From the NCBI GenBank assembly GCA_016932995.1, contig JAFGBU010000003.1:1-64000 (forward strand): a stretch of DNA of 64,000 bases, read 5' to 3'. Positions 31,725 through 40,301 of this stretch are shown here, piece by piece (position 1 is the first letter of the stretch; every line of letters starts with the position of its first letter). The notes beneath the pieces were generated by a model. It saw only the letters and a list, made by a program, of their open reading frames with translations, was not told where the DNA came from and made no database searches. Source of the stretch: Desulfovibrionaceae bacterium (GTDB taxonomy: Bacteria; Desulfobacterota; Desulfovibrionia; Desulfovibrionales; Desulfovibrionaceae). The translations under genes and the position numbers were made by a program.

Positions 31725-33814
31725 CGGGGGCGGATCTCCAGGCGGCCCTTGCCCAGTCCGGCGACCTCCAGAAACCCGTCGGGCCCGGTTTCGAGCATCA
31801 GGTCCGAGGCCTTGCCCAGGGCCGGGCCCCGGGCCAGAAACTCGGCGTTGGGCTCAAGCCCGGCCACCACGACCCGGCCCTTGGCCCGGCCCTCGAAGTC
31901 CAGGTCCGCCCCCCGGTCCCGGGCCCGGAAGTCGCGGACCAGGCCGCTGGCCCGCCTGAGGTAGGCGGTCGCCGGGGCCTTGTCGGACATGACCACCAGG
32001 GCGCTGTCCTGGTCCGGGGCCAGGTGCGCGAAGACCCCCTCGGGCCGGACGTCGAACCCGAGCACGTTTCTGCACGAGCCGAGGTCCGGCAGGCCGGCGC
32101 CCGGCCTGAAGCGCAGGGACAGGCAGTGGCCGTAGTCGGCTATCAGCCAGGACCGGGCCCCGGTCCTGTACATCTTGGCCGTGGTGAAGCCCTTGACCAT
32201 GCGTATGTAGTCCGAGGCGAACATGGGCGCGATGTCCGTTTGGGATGTGACCCATTCGTGCACGTCCTGCAGGGCCTTGAGCGAGGCCTGCTTCTCCGCG
32301 CTGTAGAAGTGGTAGTAGATGTCCATGGCCGCGAGCCTGCGCGGCGAGCCCGTGCGCTTCATGGACTCGATGGTGTACTTGAAGCCGTAGTAGGGCCCGG
32401 ACCACAGGTTGGTCAGGATGTTCTCGTTGGCCTGGCCGGTGAACACCTGATAGCGGCCGTCGACGTACCTGTAGAGCGGGGCGACCCCGAAGATGGAGTC
32501 CCGGGACTCGTTGATGACCGTGTCCCCGCCGTTGATGTTCAGTATCCCGGCCCGGTCGCAGATCTCGATCTGCCTGGCGGTCGGCTCGCACATCCCGGAC
32601 CAGAGCATGACCCGGCAGGGCTTGCCCGCCGGGGCCAGGTTACTGGTGATGTACTCGCAGGACCCGACAATCTCCCTTGTCGCGTCGAACTCATAGCCCG
32701 GGATATTGAACCCGTGCCTGGAGTAGAACAGGTCCTCGGCCCTGGCGTTCTTGCTCCAGTAGAAGGGGTGGGACAGGGAGTGCGAGCCGGGCTCGACGTT
32801 TTCGAGCCTGAAGATGTCCCGGGCCAGGTCCACGAGCTTCGGGCTGCCGAACATCTCCGGGTCGATCTCGGCCACGATCACCGAGACCGTGGCCGGAAAC
32901 CCGTATCTGGCCAGGACCCGGTCCCTTATGATCTGTGCGCAGACCGCGTCCTTGTCCAGGGCGGTGAACCCGCCGAAGGCGTCGCCGTCCACATGGGAAA
33001 AGGCCGCCCTGGACCCGTTCAGGGTCGTGGGCGCGGGCGCGGGCCAGGCCGTGACGCCCAGGGCCTCGGACACGAAGGCAAAGGGGTCGAGGAGCCACTT
33101 CTTGCGGTACTCGAGCTGGTCCTCCCAGAGGATGTAGCCGTCCAGGGCCAGCCCGCCGTTCGGTCCGACCGCGACCACGGCGCCCTCCGAGTCGGCCAGG
33201 TCCGTGCGCCTGACCGTGGCCCAGGCCTGGACCGAGGGGTCCATGGGCCTTAGCAGCATATATCTCGGCGGCAGGGGCGGCAGGGGGCGCTCGAACCCGA
33301 AGCGCTCCTCGTCCACCCGGACGTAGCGCAGCCTGGACCGGTCCGCGATCTGAAGGCCCCGGTACTCGAGGCCCAGCCCGGCCAGGACGTCCTTGAGCAG
33401 CTCCTGGTCCGCGGGCCTGCCCGAGGGGTCCTCAAGGGCCCCGAGCTCAAAGGCGACGACCACCTTTTTCCCGGACCGCATCTGGGTCAGGAGCCAGGAC
33501 AGGTACTGGTCCGGCCCGGCCAGGACATTGCCGCGCAAGACCGTGAACACGCCCAGGAACCCGGCCATGGCCTCTTGGTCCGGCAGGGGCCGCAGGGCCG
33601 CGTCGCGGTATTCCGGGAGCAGGCCCAGGTAGTTGGCCACGGTCTGGAAGCCCTCGCGGAAGCCGTTGTAGTCCGGGGTCCGGCCCTCAAGTCCGTTGTA
33701 CAGGACCAGGACCTTGCGGGGCAGGGGCTCCTTGAGCGCGGCCGCGGGCAGTGCCCAGACGGACGCGACCAGGACCAGGGCGGCGAGCGCCGTCAGGGCT
33801 CTGGACATGGCCAA
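31721..33814 (-). CDS. pelA: PelA deacetylase lacking the N-terminal hydrolase domain
   Basis: 697 residues against about 950 in Pseudomonas. After a signal peptide it begins directly with the reductase-like domain (VLVLYNGLEG). The metal-dependent deacetylase follows: HVDGD (H274-V-D276-G-D278) and HSLSH (H345, H349) supply the usual base and metal ligands. A C-terminal beta-sandwich ends the protein. PelA partly de-N-acetylates Pel in the periplasm, making it cationic. The missing GH166-type hydrolase domain is probably replaced by the GH114-like lipoprotein at 20186-21115. Confidence 0.92.
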   Translation of the reverse strand: MAMSRALTALAALVLVASVWALPAAALKEPLPRKVLVLYNGLEGRTPDYNGFREGFQTVANYLGLLPEYRDAALRPLPDQEAMAGFLGVFTVLRGNVLAGPDQYLSWLLTQMRSGKKVVVAFELGALEDPSGRPADQELLKDVLAGLGLEYRGLQIADRSRLRYVRVDEERFGFERPLPPLPPRYMLLRPMDPSVQAWATVRRTDLADSEGAVVAVGPNGGLALDGYILWEDQLEYRKKWLLDPFAFVSEALGVTAWPAPAPTTLNGSRAAFSHVDGDAFGGFTALDKDAVCAQIIRDRVLARYGFPATVSVIVAEIDPEMFGSPKLVDLARDIFRLENVEPGSHSLSHPFYWSKNARAEDLFYSRHGFNIPGYEFDATREIVGSCEYITSNLAPAGKPCRVMLWSGMCEPTARQIEICDRAGILNINGGDTVINESRDSIFGVAPLYRYVDGRYQVFTGQANENILTNLWSGPYYGFKYTIESMKRTGSPRRLAAMDIYYHFYSAEKQASLKALQDVHEWVTSQTDIAPMFASDYIRMVKGFTTAKMYRTGARSWLIADYGHCLSLRFRPGAGLPDLGSCRNVLGFDVRPEGVFAHLAPDQDSALVVMSDKAPATAYLRRASGLVRDFRARDRGADLDFEGRAKGRVVVAGLEPNAEFLARGPALGKASDLMLETGPDGFLEVAGLGKGRLEIRPR

Positions 33815-33817
33815 TCC

Positions 33818-34387
33818 CTATTTCGTTCTCAACAGTCCGGCCTGGGCGAGCATGGACGAGACCGCCTTGGCGCAGACCCTCTGGGCGAGCTCGTTCAGGG
33901 AGTCGTTTTGGCCGAACAGGCCCGAGCTGGTCCCGGACATGCTCGCGGCCCACAGGACCCTGCCGGTCGGGACGTCGATCATGCGCAGGTTCAGGCCCAC
34001 GGCCGGGCTCTGGTCCACCCCGCGCTTGTACCGGAACTCGCCGACCGACCCGTAGACCACGGTGTCCACGCCCAGGTCCCGGCCCAGCTTTTGGGCCGCG
34101 GCCGTGTCCATGGCCAGCTCAAGGTCCTCGTCCAGGCCGGCCGGGCCTTGGCCCGGGGGCTCCGTGATCCTGAAGCTGGGGACCGAGTAGAGCTCCGTGG
34201 CCAGTATCTCGCCCACGATCCGGCCGGCCTGGGGGTGGGAGGTCAGGTTGGCCAGGGGCGGGACGGCCAGGTGGCGGTCCTTGGAGGATATCTCCTTGCC
34301 CAGGACGTAGTCGCGCTGAAAGGAGCTCGCGCAGGCCGCGAGGAGCAAGGGCATTAGAAAAACCAGGACGGTCTTGGCTGTTGTCAT
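33818..34387 (-). CDS. pelC: Pel outer-membrane lipoprotein PelC
   Basis: 189 residues with lipobox LLLAACAS. PelC forms a periplasmic electronegative ring under the PelB channel that funnels the cationic polymer. Conserved stretches: LAVPPLANLTSHPQAGRIV, LGVDTVVYGSVGEFRYKRG, and LNLRMIDVPTGRVLW. First gene of the operon, with SD GGAGTG and the promoter at 34432-34460. In Pseudomonas pelC is third; here it leads. Confidence 0.93.
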   Translation of the reverse strand: MTTAKTVLVFLMPLLLAACASSFQRDYVLGKEISSKDRHLAVPPLANLTSHPQAGRIVGEILATELYSVPSFRITEPPGQGPAGLDEDLELAMDTAAAQKLGRDLGVDTVVYGSVGEFRYKRGVDQSPAVGLNLRMIDVPTGRVLWAASMSGTSSGLFGQNDSLNELAQRVCAKAVSSMLAQAGLLRTK

Positions 34388-34431
34388 TGACCACTCCGTT
34401 GCTGGCGTTATCTGCGAAAGATTAAAAAGAA

Positions 34432-34460
34432 AAATTAGCCAAAAAAGGCTCCGCGGTCAA
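34432..34460 (-). promoter_or_regulatory. Sigma70-type promoter of the Pel operon
   Basis: Minus strand TTGACC (34455-34460), 17-base spacer, TAATTT (34432-34437), about 45 bases before the pelC start, in an AT-rich island. The whole ten-gene operon has gaps of 12 bases or less or overlaps, so this is probably its main promoter. Confidence 0.65.
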
Positions 34461-34647
34461 AACAAACCTTGAGCCCGGCCCATGGGCCGCAAGGCCTTGC
34501 CGGACAAGGCCCCAGGCCCTGGCCCGGAGCGGATATCCCTTCGGCCTTGTTGAATTTCTGTTGACAACCCGGGTTTTTTCCACTTGCCTGGAGCGCGCTT
34601 TGGGCCTAAGTAAAAAGGGGCGTTCGGACCGGGGGCAGGGACTGAAA

Positions 34648-35037
34648 ATGATCTTGAATCTGACCCAGACATCTGTGGCCGGCGAGCTGGTGCTGGCCGT
34701 GGAGGGAAAGCGCCTGGACGCGGAGAACGCCTCCCTGTTCAAGACCCGGCTCATGGAGATATGCAGGGCGGGCGATTCCCTGCCCATCGTGGACATCTCG
34801 GAGGTCGCGTTCATCGACAGCACCGGGCTCGGCGCGCTCCTGTCCTGCCACAAGGCCCTTGAGGACCGGGGCGGCCTGGTCCTGGCCTGCCCGGGCCAAG
34901 AGGTCGCCAGGCTCTTCGCCCTGACGCGCATGAACCGGGTCATGGGCGTGTTCGCCAGCGTGGACCAGGCCGTGGCCTCGGTCCGGGCCTGGCGCAGGAA
35001 GACCGCTGTCCGGCCCGACTCCGCGGCCGGGCCCTGA
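34648..35037 (+). CDS. STAS-domain anti-sigma factor antagonist
   Basis: 129 residues from ATG 34648 (GGGGGCAGGGA upstream). A single STAS domain of the SpoIIAA/RsbV type with the phosphorylatable Ser in DSTGLGALL (S58). Such proteins switch partners with a kinase anti-sigma factor. It is divergent from the Pel operon across a 260-base gap and could signal to it, but no kinase or sigma factor is nearby. A TTGACA at 34561 lacks a good -10. Confidence 0.88.
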   Translation: MILNLTQTSVAGELVLAVEGKRLDAENASLFKTRLMEICRAGDSLPIVDISEVAFIDSTGLGALLSCHKALEDRGGLVLACPGQEVARLFALTRMNRVMGVFASVDQAVASVRAWRRKTAVRPDSAAGP

Positions 35038-35059
35038 GGCCGCCGGTTCCGGCGCCCCC

Positions 35060-36127
35060 TTAGAACCACTTCTTTCTTGAGAAATACACGGCCATGCCCG
35101 CGGCCAGGGCGCACATGCCCCCCAGGACCGCGGGGTATCCCCAGCGCCAGCTGAGCTCGGGCATGTACTCGAAGTTCATGCCGTAGACCCCGGCCACAAA
35201 GGTCAGGGGGATGAACACCGTGGCGATGATGGTCAAGAACTTCATGATGTTGTTCATGCGCATCCCGGCCAGGGAGATGTACACGTTGAGCATGCCGGAC
35301 AGGATGTCGTGCAGGGTGTCCACGGCGTCCACGACCTCGGCGGCGTGGCCGTGCACGTCGCGCAGGAAGGGCAGCGAGGCCTCCTGGACCGTGCCGACCT
35401 CCTCCTTGATGAGCTGGTTCAGGACCTCCTGCACGGGCCAGAGCACGTTGCGCAGGGACAGGGTCTCGCGCTTGAGCGCGTAGATGTCGAACAGGGTCTC
35501 GTCGCCGAGGTCCTTGCCCAGCAGGGCGGCCTCCAGGCCCTCGACCCGCTCGCCCAGCCGGCTCAGGGTCAGGTAGTAGCGGTCGACCACCGCGTCCAGC
35601 AGGGCGATGACCAGGTAGTCCGGCCCGGACGAGCGCATCCGGCCCCGGCCCTTGCGGATCCTCTGGATCACCGGCTCGAACAGGGCGTGCTCGGACTCCT
35701 GGAAGGTGAGCACGAAGTCCGGGCCCCAGACCAGGCCGACCTGCTCGATGTTCACCCGGCCGGAGTCCGCTTGGAACTCGAGGTCCTTGACCACGATGAA
35801 CAGGCTTCCGTCGTCCGGCTCCTCGATCTTGGGCCGCTGGGAGGTGTTCAGGATGTCCTCCAGGACCAGGGGGTGCAGATCGAACCACTGGCCCACGGCC
35901 TTGACCGTGTCCGTGTCGTGGACCCCGGTGACGTTTATCAGGTTGACCGGCCAGCCGGACAGGTCGGGCCTCGGGGCGCCCGGATCGCAGGTCGTCTCGG
36001 CCAGGCCGTCCGGGCCGTAGGAGACCACGTTGACGCGCGGGGCAAAGGCCTTGTCCGGGCCGACGTAGGTCAGGGTGCCGGGCGGGGCCCCGACCTTGTG
36101 GGACTTGTTTCTGAAGAACTGGAACAT
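35060..36127 (-). CDS. corA: Magnesium/cobalt transporter CorA
   Basis: 355 residues; long N-terminal cytoplasmic domain, then two C-terminal membrane segments joined by the diagnostic YGMNFEYMPE loop. Inner-membrane Mg2+ channel. Ends with a basic tail (SRKKWF). Lone gene downstream of the dsr terminator; no clear promoter was found in the 67 bases between its start and that hairpin. Confidence 0.95.
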   Translation of the reverse strand: MFQFFRNKSHKVGAPPGTLTYVGPDKAFAPRVNVVSYGPDGLAETTCDPGAPRPDLSGWPVNLINVTGVHDTDTVKAVGQWFDLHPLVLEDILNTSQRPKIEEPDDGSLFIVVKDLEFQADSGRVNIEQVGLVWGPDFVLTFQESEHALFEPVIQRIRKGRGRMRSSGPDYLVIALLDAVVDRYYLTLSRLGERVEGLEAALLGKDLGDETLFDIYALKRETLSLRNVLWPVQEVLNQLIKEEVGTVQEASLPFLRDVHGHAAEVVDAVDTLHDILSGMLNVYISLAGMRMNNIMKFLTIIATVFIPLTFVAGVYGMNFEYMPELSWRWGYPAVLGGMCALAAGMAVYFSRKKWF

Positions 36128-36194
36128 GGCCCATGCTTCTCATATTTCGGATACAAAATGAAGCCGTTGGCCAACCGATTGTGGACCAGACCCG

Positions 36195-36234
36195 AAAAAA
36201 AGGGCCCGCCCCCCGTTTTAGAGGGGGCGGGCCC
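36195..36234 (-). terminator. Strong rho-independent terminator of the dsr operon
   Basis: Minus strand: a 12-bp GC-only stem (arms 36223-36234 and 36202-36213), a 9-base loop and seven T (36195-36201). It lies 26 bases after the dsrP stop and separates dsr from corA. Confidence 0.9.
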
Positions 36235-36260
36235 TGTGGTCTTGCGGTTTGTGGTCCGGA

Positions 36261-37448
36261 TCAGGCCGGCCCGGGAACCTCGTCCTTCTGGCTCACTTCC
36301 AGGTCCTGTTTGACCTCCGTGGCGATCTTGTACAGGACCGTCAGGACCAGGGCCCCGGTGGCGTAGACCATGAGCGAGATGAGCAGCTCGGGCCCGGTCG
36401 GCCAGTACACGGTCACCTGCTCGAACGGGTTCGGGGTGAAGCCGCCGATCAGCAGGCCCAGGCCCTTGTCGATCCAGGTGGCGATGACCAGGATGCCCAG
36501 GGTCCAGGGCAGCAGGCTGTGGTTGTCCCTGAGCGCGGGCGTGACCAGGAGGGCCAGGCTGCCGAGCCCGAAGACCGTGGCGGTCCACATCCAGGGCACC
36601 AGGCCGTTGTGGCCGTGGATCCCGGTGAACAGGTAGGCCATGGAGTGCATGTGCCCGGGGATGTTGGAGTAGAAGGCCGTGAATATCTCGAGCAGGAAGA
36701 AGAACACGTTCACGGCCATGGCGTAGGTGATGATCTTGGCCAGGGTGCGGATGGCCTCGCGGCCCGGGTCGAAGCTGGTCACGCGCTTGGTGATCAGCAC
36801 CACCAGGAGCAGCAGCGCCGGTCCGGAGCAGAACGCCGAGGCCAGGAAGCGGGCGGCCAGGATGGCGGTCAGCCAGTAGTGGCGGCCCGGCAGGCCCTGG
36901 TACAGGAAGGCCGTCACCGTGTGGATGGAGAAGGCCCAGATGATCGAGGTGTAGATGATCGGCTTGAGCCACTTGGGGTGCGGCAGATGCAGCCGGTCCT
37001 TTTCAAGGCAGATCCAGCCGATCAAGAGGTTCAGGAACAGATAGCCGTTGAGCACGACCATGTCCCAGAACAGGATCGAGTTCGGGGTCGGGTGCAGCAG
37101 CACGTTGAGCATGCGCTGGGGCTGCCCGATGTCCACGACGATGAATCCGAGGCACATGACCACCGCGGCGATGGCCATGAACTCTCCGAAGATGACCATG
37201 TGCCTGAAGGTCTTGTAGTGGTGGAAGTAGTAGGGCAGCACGATCATCACGCCGGAGGCGGCCACCCCGACCAGGTAGGTGAACTGGGCGATGTAGAACC
37301 CCCAGGACACGTCTCGGTTCATGCCCGTGATCTTCAGGCCCACGGTGAGCTGCCATACCCAGCAGGCGGCCCCGATGCCGATGAGGACCAGCAGAAAACC
37401 CAGCCAGCCCCAGTATTTCGGACTTCCCTTGAGTGCTTTCTCCAGCAT
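36261..37448 (-). CDS. dsrP: DsrP, NrfD-family membrane quinone-interacting subunit
   Basis: 395 residues with ten predicted membrane segments, NrfD/HmcC family. Starts MLEKALKGSPKYWGW; contains GRHYWLTAILAARFLASAF, MAYLFTGIHGHNG. Part of the DsrMKJOP complex that links the menaquinone pool to DsrC/sulfite reduction. Follows dsrO by nine bases and ends the operon. Confidence 0.95.
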   Translation of the reverse strand: MLEKALKGSPKYWGWLGFLLVLIGIGAACWVWQLTVGLKITGMNRDVSWGFYIAQFTYLVGVAASGVMIVLPYYFHHYKTFRHMVIFGEFMAIAAVVMCLGFIVVDIGQPQRMLNVLLHPTPNSILFWDMVVLNGYLFLNLLIGWICLEKDRLHLPHPKWLKPIIYTSIIWAFSIHTVTAFLYQGLPGRHYWLTAILAARFLASAFCSGPALLLLVVLITKRVTSFDPGREAIRTLAKIITYAMAVNVFFFLLEIFTAFYSNIPGHMHSMAYLFTGIHGHNGLVPWMWTATVFGLGSLALLVTPALRDNHSLLPWTLGILVIATWIDKGLGLLIGGFTPNPFEQVTVYWPTGPELLISLMVYATGALVLTVLYKIATEVKQDLEVSQKDEVPGPA

Positions 37449-37457
37449 AGCCGCCCC

Positions 37458-38234
37458 CTAAATGATGTAATACACGCTCGGCTGTGTGCCGAGAGCGGGT
37501 TTACGACGGATGGTGTAGTTTTCCTTGAGCACCTTCCTGACCTCGGAGTCGGGGTCCGACAGGTCGCCGAAGGTCAGGGCCCCGTTGGAGGCCTCGACGC
37601 AGGCCGGAAGCTTGCCCTGGGCCAGGCGTTCGACGCAGAAGTTGCACTTTTCCACCACCCCGCGCATGCGCGTGGGGAACTCCTTGTTCAGCGCCTTGAG
37701 GTCCAGGTTGTCCCTGGGCTCGCCCCAGTTGAAGCTGCGCGATCCGTAGGGGCAGCCGGCCATGCAGTAGCGGCAGCCGATGCAGCGGTGGTAGTCCATG
37801 GCCACGATGCCGTCCGGCCGCTGGAAGGTGGCCTTGGTCGGACAGACCCTCACGCAGGGCGGCTGGTCGCAGTGGTTGCAGAGCAGGATGAAGCGCCGCC
37901 TCTCCAGGTCCTCGGAGGGGAAGTTGTTGGGCTGCTCCGGAAAGGTCTCTTCGTAGCTCCCGGCCCACAGCCACTTGATGTTCTTGTTGCCCGGGATGTC
38001 CGGGACGTTGTGGATCGAGTGGCAGGCCTTGACCAGGGGCGCGATGGCCTCGTCCGTGTTCAGCTTGCGCGTGTCCACGACCATGGCCCAGCGCTTGGCC
38101 TTGAGCTGGTCGGCGTTGGGCTTTGGGTGGGGCGTCCCGTGGCCTGCGGCCAGGGCCCCTGCGGCCGGGCTGAAGCACAGGGTGGCTGCGGACAGGCCGG
38201 CGAACTTGAGGAAGTTTCTTCTACTTTTTTTCAT
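37458..38234 (-). CDS. dsrO: DsrO, TAT-exported ferredoxin-like subunit
   Basis: 258 residues. TAT signal (SRRNFLKFAG) and four 4Fe-4S cysteine sets (LLCNHCDQPPCVRVCPT, CIGCRYCMAGCPYG, EKCNFCVERL, plus the final CVEA). Periplasmic electron carrier between DsrJ and DsrP. Its ATG lies inside the dsrJ end (14-bp overlap). Confidence 0.95.
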   Translation of the reverse strand: MKKSRRNFLKFAGLSAATLCFSPAAGALAAGHGTPHPKPNADQLKAKRWAMVVDTRKLNTDEAIAPLVKACHSIHNVPDIPGNKNIKWLWAGSYEETFPEQPNNFPSEDLERRRFILLCNHCDQPPCVRVCPTKATFQRPDGIVAMDYHRCIGCRYCMAGCPYGSRSFNWGEPRDNLDLKALNKEFPTRMRGVVEKCNFCVERLAQGKLPACVEASNGALTFGDLSDPDSEVRKVLKENYTIRRKPALGTQPSVYYII

Positions 38235-38622
38235 TGCTCAACCCCTCCGGCTGTATATGGCAGTCCCAGCAATAAGGGGAAACCGCGGCGTCGTTGTGGC
38301 ATTTGTCGCAGAATTCGGCCTTCTTGGCGTGGCACTTCATGCACGTGTTCTGCAGGCTGATGCTGAACGGCTTGCCCTCGGCGTTGACATAGGTCCTCTG
38401 GCCGTCGCGCAGGGCCCAGTCCCTCCAGTCGTTCAGGAGCTGCATGTGCTCCCGGCGCATGAACTCCGTGGACTCGATGCATTTCTTCTCGTCCTTGGGG
38501 AGTTCGAGCTTGGGCTGTTTATAGGCCGCGTTTCCGGTGCTCGCCGTGTTGAAGAGCAGCGGCACGCAGAGCAGCCCGAGGAAGATGATCAGGCCAGTTA
38601 TTATTTTTCCGCCGTACTGCAT
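38221..38622 (-). CDS. dsrJ: DsrJ, membrane-anchored triheme cytochrome c
   Basis: 133 residues: an uncleaved N-terminal anchor (IITGLIIFLGLLCVPLLF), then CXXCH motifs at 94-98, 105-109 and 118-122 (CMKCH, CDKCH, CWDCH). DsrJ is known for one heme with unusual His/Cys ligation; C48 in KKCIE is the natural candidate ligand here. Periplasmic face of the DsrMKJOP complex. Confidence 0.95.
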   Translation of the reverse strand: MQYGGKIITGLIIFLGLLCVPLLFNTASTGNAAYKQPKLELPKDEKKCIESTEFMRREHMQLLNDWRDWALRDGQRTYVNAEGKPFSISLQNTCMKCHAKKAEFCDKCHNDAAVSPYCWDCHIQPEGLSNEKK

Positions 38623-38634
38623 GGTGTCCTCCTC

Positions 38635-40248
38635 CTACTCCTCTTCCTCGAAGCCGGGCAGGGGCTCCTGGCGGAGGTTCATTGTCCGTTGCTTCTCGCC
38701 GTCCAGGATCAGGGCGTTGGCGACCATCTCGTGGATTCCGGTGATCTGGACCCCCGGGGCCCAGTAGTCGGCCAGGGGGATGAGCGTGGCCCGGTCGATG
38801 GCGCAGATGCAGGCCATGGTGTTCACGTCGTGCTTTTCCTGGACGTAGCGCAGGGCGTTGCCCCTGGGCAGGCCGCCGCGCATGCGCATGTCCATGAACT
38901 CGTCGGTGCCCAGCCCGGCGCCGCCCGCGCAGCAGAAGGTCTGCTCGCGGATGGTGTTCTCGGGCATGTCGAAGAAGTTGTTGACCACGTTTTTGATGAC
39001 GTACCGGGGTTCCTCCAGCAGGCCCATGGCCCGGGCCGGGTTGCACGAGTCGTGGAAGGTGACCCTGAGGTTGTCGTTGCGGCTCTTGTCCAGCTTGAGC
39101 TTGCCGTGCCTGATCAGGTCCGAGGTGAACTCGCAGATGTGGACCATCTTGGTCGACTTGGCGTTGTGGAACACCGTGCCGGTGAGCGGGCTCTTGGGGA
39201 CCTCGAGGAAGTCGGCCGGGCCGTTCATGGTGTCCATGTACTGGTTGAGCACCCGCCACATGTGCCCGCACTCGCCGCCGAGGATCCATTTGACCCCCAG
39301 CCTCTTGGCCTCGTTGTATATCTTGCCGTTGAGGATCTTCATGGCGTCGTGCGAGGTGAACAGCCCGAAGTTGCCGCCCTCGGAGTTGTAGGTGCTCATG
39401 GTGTAGTCCAGGCCGATGGCCTCGAAGAGCATCAGATAACCCATGAAGGTGTAGGTGCCCGGGTCGGCGAAGAAGTCGCCGGACGGGGTGGTGAACAGGA
39501 CCTCGTGGCCCTTTTCGTTCAGCGGCACGGTGATGCGCTTGCCCGTGATCTCCTCGATGTCGTCGCACATGAAGTCGACGATGTCCTTCATGGCGTGCGG
39601 CTGGATCCCGAGGTGGTTGCCGGTGCGCTCGCAGTTGGCCACCGGCTCCATGGCCCAGTTGATGTTGCAGCCCACCAGGTGCAGGAGCTCGCGGCCCATC
39701 ATGGTGATCTCGGCGGTGTCGATGCCGTAGGGGCAGTAGAGCGAGCAGCGCCGGCACTCCGTGCACTGGTAGAAGTACATGAACCATTCCTTGAGCACGT
39801 CCTCGGTCATGACCCGGGCGCCGTTGAGCTTGCCCAGGATCTTTCCGGCCAGGGTGAAGTCCTTGCGGTAGATGGAGCGCAGGAGCTCGGCCCTGAGCAC
39901 GGGCATGTTCTTGGGGTCCCCGGAGCCGATGAAGTAGTGGCACTTGTCGGCGCAGGCCCCGCAGCGCACGCAGATGTCCATGAACACCTGGAAGGTGCGG
40001 AACTTCTTCAGCCGCTCGCGAAAGCCCTGGTGGATGATGTCCTGCCAGTTTTCGGGCAGCTTCCAGTCCTTGTCCTCCGCGGACCATTCCCTCGGGTTGG
40101 GGAAGTGGACGTACCTGAGCACGTCCGGTTTGGCCGGGTAGCACCAGTTGCCGGGCCGGAACTTGATCGGCGTGTCCATCCATCCGGTCGCCGGGGGGGA
40201 GTAGTCGATACTTTTATAGAGCTCGTCGGGTCTTGGGAAGTCAGACAT
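38635..40248 (-). CDS. dsrK: DsrK, HdrD-like iron-sulfur catalytic subunit
   Basis: 537 residues, cytoplasmic. Two 4Fe-4S motifs (C93, C96, C99, C103 and C162, C165, C168, C172) and the HdrD-type CCG domain (HDSCNPARAMG...TFCCAGGAGLG) that holds the special catalytic cluster. Reduces the DsrC trisulfide/disulfide using electrons from DsrM. AAAAGGAG SD. The sequence keeps all expected cysteines. Confidence 0.96.
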   Translation of the reverse strand: MSDFPRPDELYKSIDYSPPATGWMDTPIKFRPGNWCYPAKPDVLRYVHFPNPREWSAEDKDWKLPENWQDIIHQGFRERLKKFRTFQVFMDICVRCGACADKCHYFIGSGDPKNMPVLRAELLRSIYRKDFTLAGKILGKLNGARVMTEDVLKEWFMYFYQCTECRRCSLYCPYGIDTAEITMMGRELLHLVGCNINWAMEPVANCERTGNHLGIQPHAMKDIVDFMCDDIEEITGKRITVPLNEKGHEVLFTTPSGDFFADPGTYTFMGYLMLFEAIGLDYTMSTYNSEGGNFGLFTSHDAMKILNGKIYNEAKRLGVKWILGGECGHMWRVLNQYMDTMNGPADFLEVPKSPLTGTVFHNAKSTKMVHICEFTSDLIRHGKLKLDKSRNDNLRVTFHDSCNPARAMGLLEEPRYVIKNVVNNFFDMPENTIREQTFCCAGGAGLGTDEFMDMRMRGGLPRGNALRYVQEKHDVNTMACICAIDRATLIPLADYWAPGVQITGIHEMVANALILDGEKQRTMNLRQEPLPGFEEEE

Positions 40249-40301
40249 ATCGGCTCCTTTTCAGGTTAAATATCCAACAGAGGTGATCCGGTTTCCCGCG
40301 C

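Noticed and set aside
31721-33814. PelA truncated by mutation
   Set aside because: It has its own signal peptide, SD and coupled neighbours, and a hydrolase-like gene occurs in the same operon; this looks like an organised split, not decay.
34561-34589. TTGACA as a promoter for the STAS gene
   Set aside because: No acceptable -10 hexamer at 16-18 bases (TTGCCT at 17), so I did not list it as a promoter.
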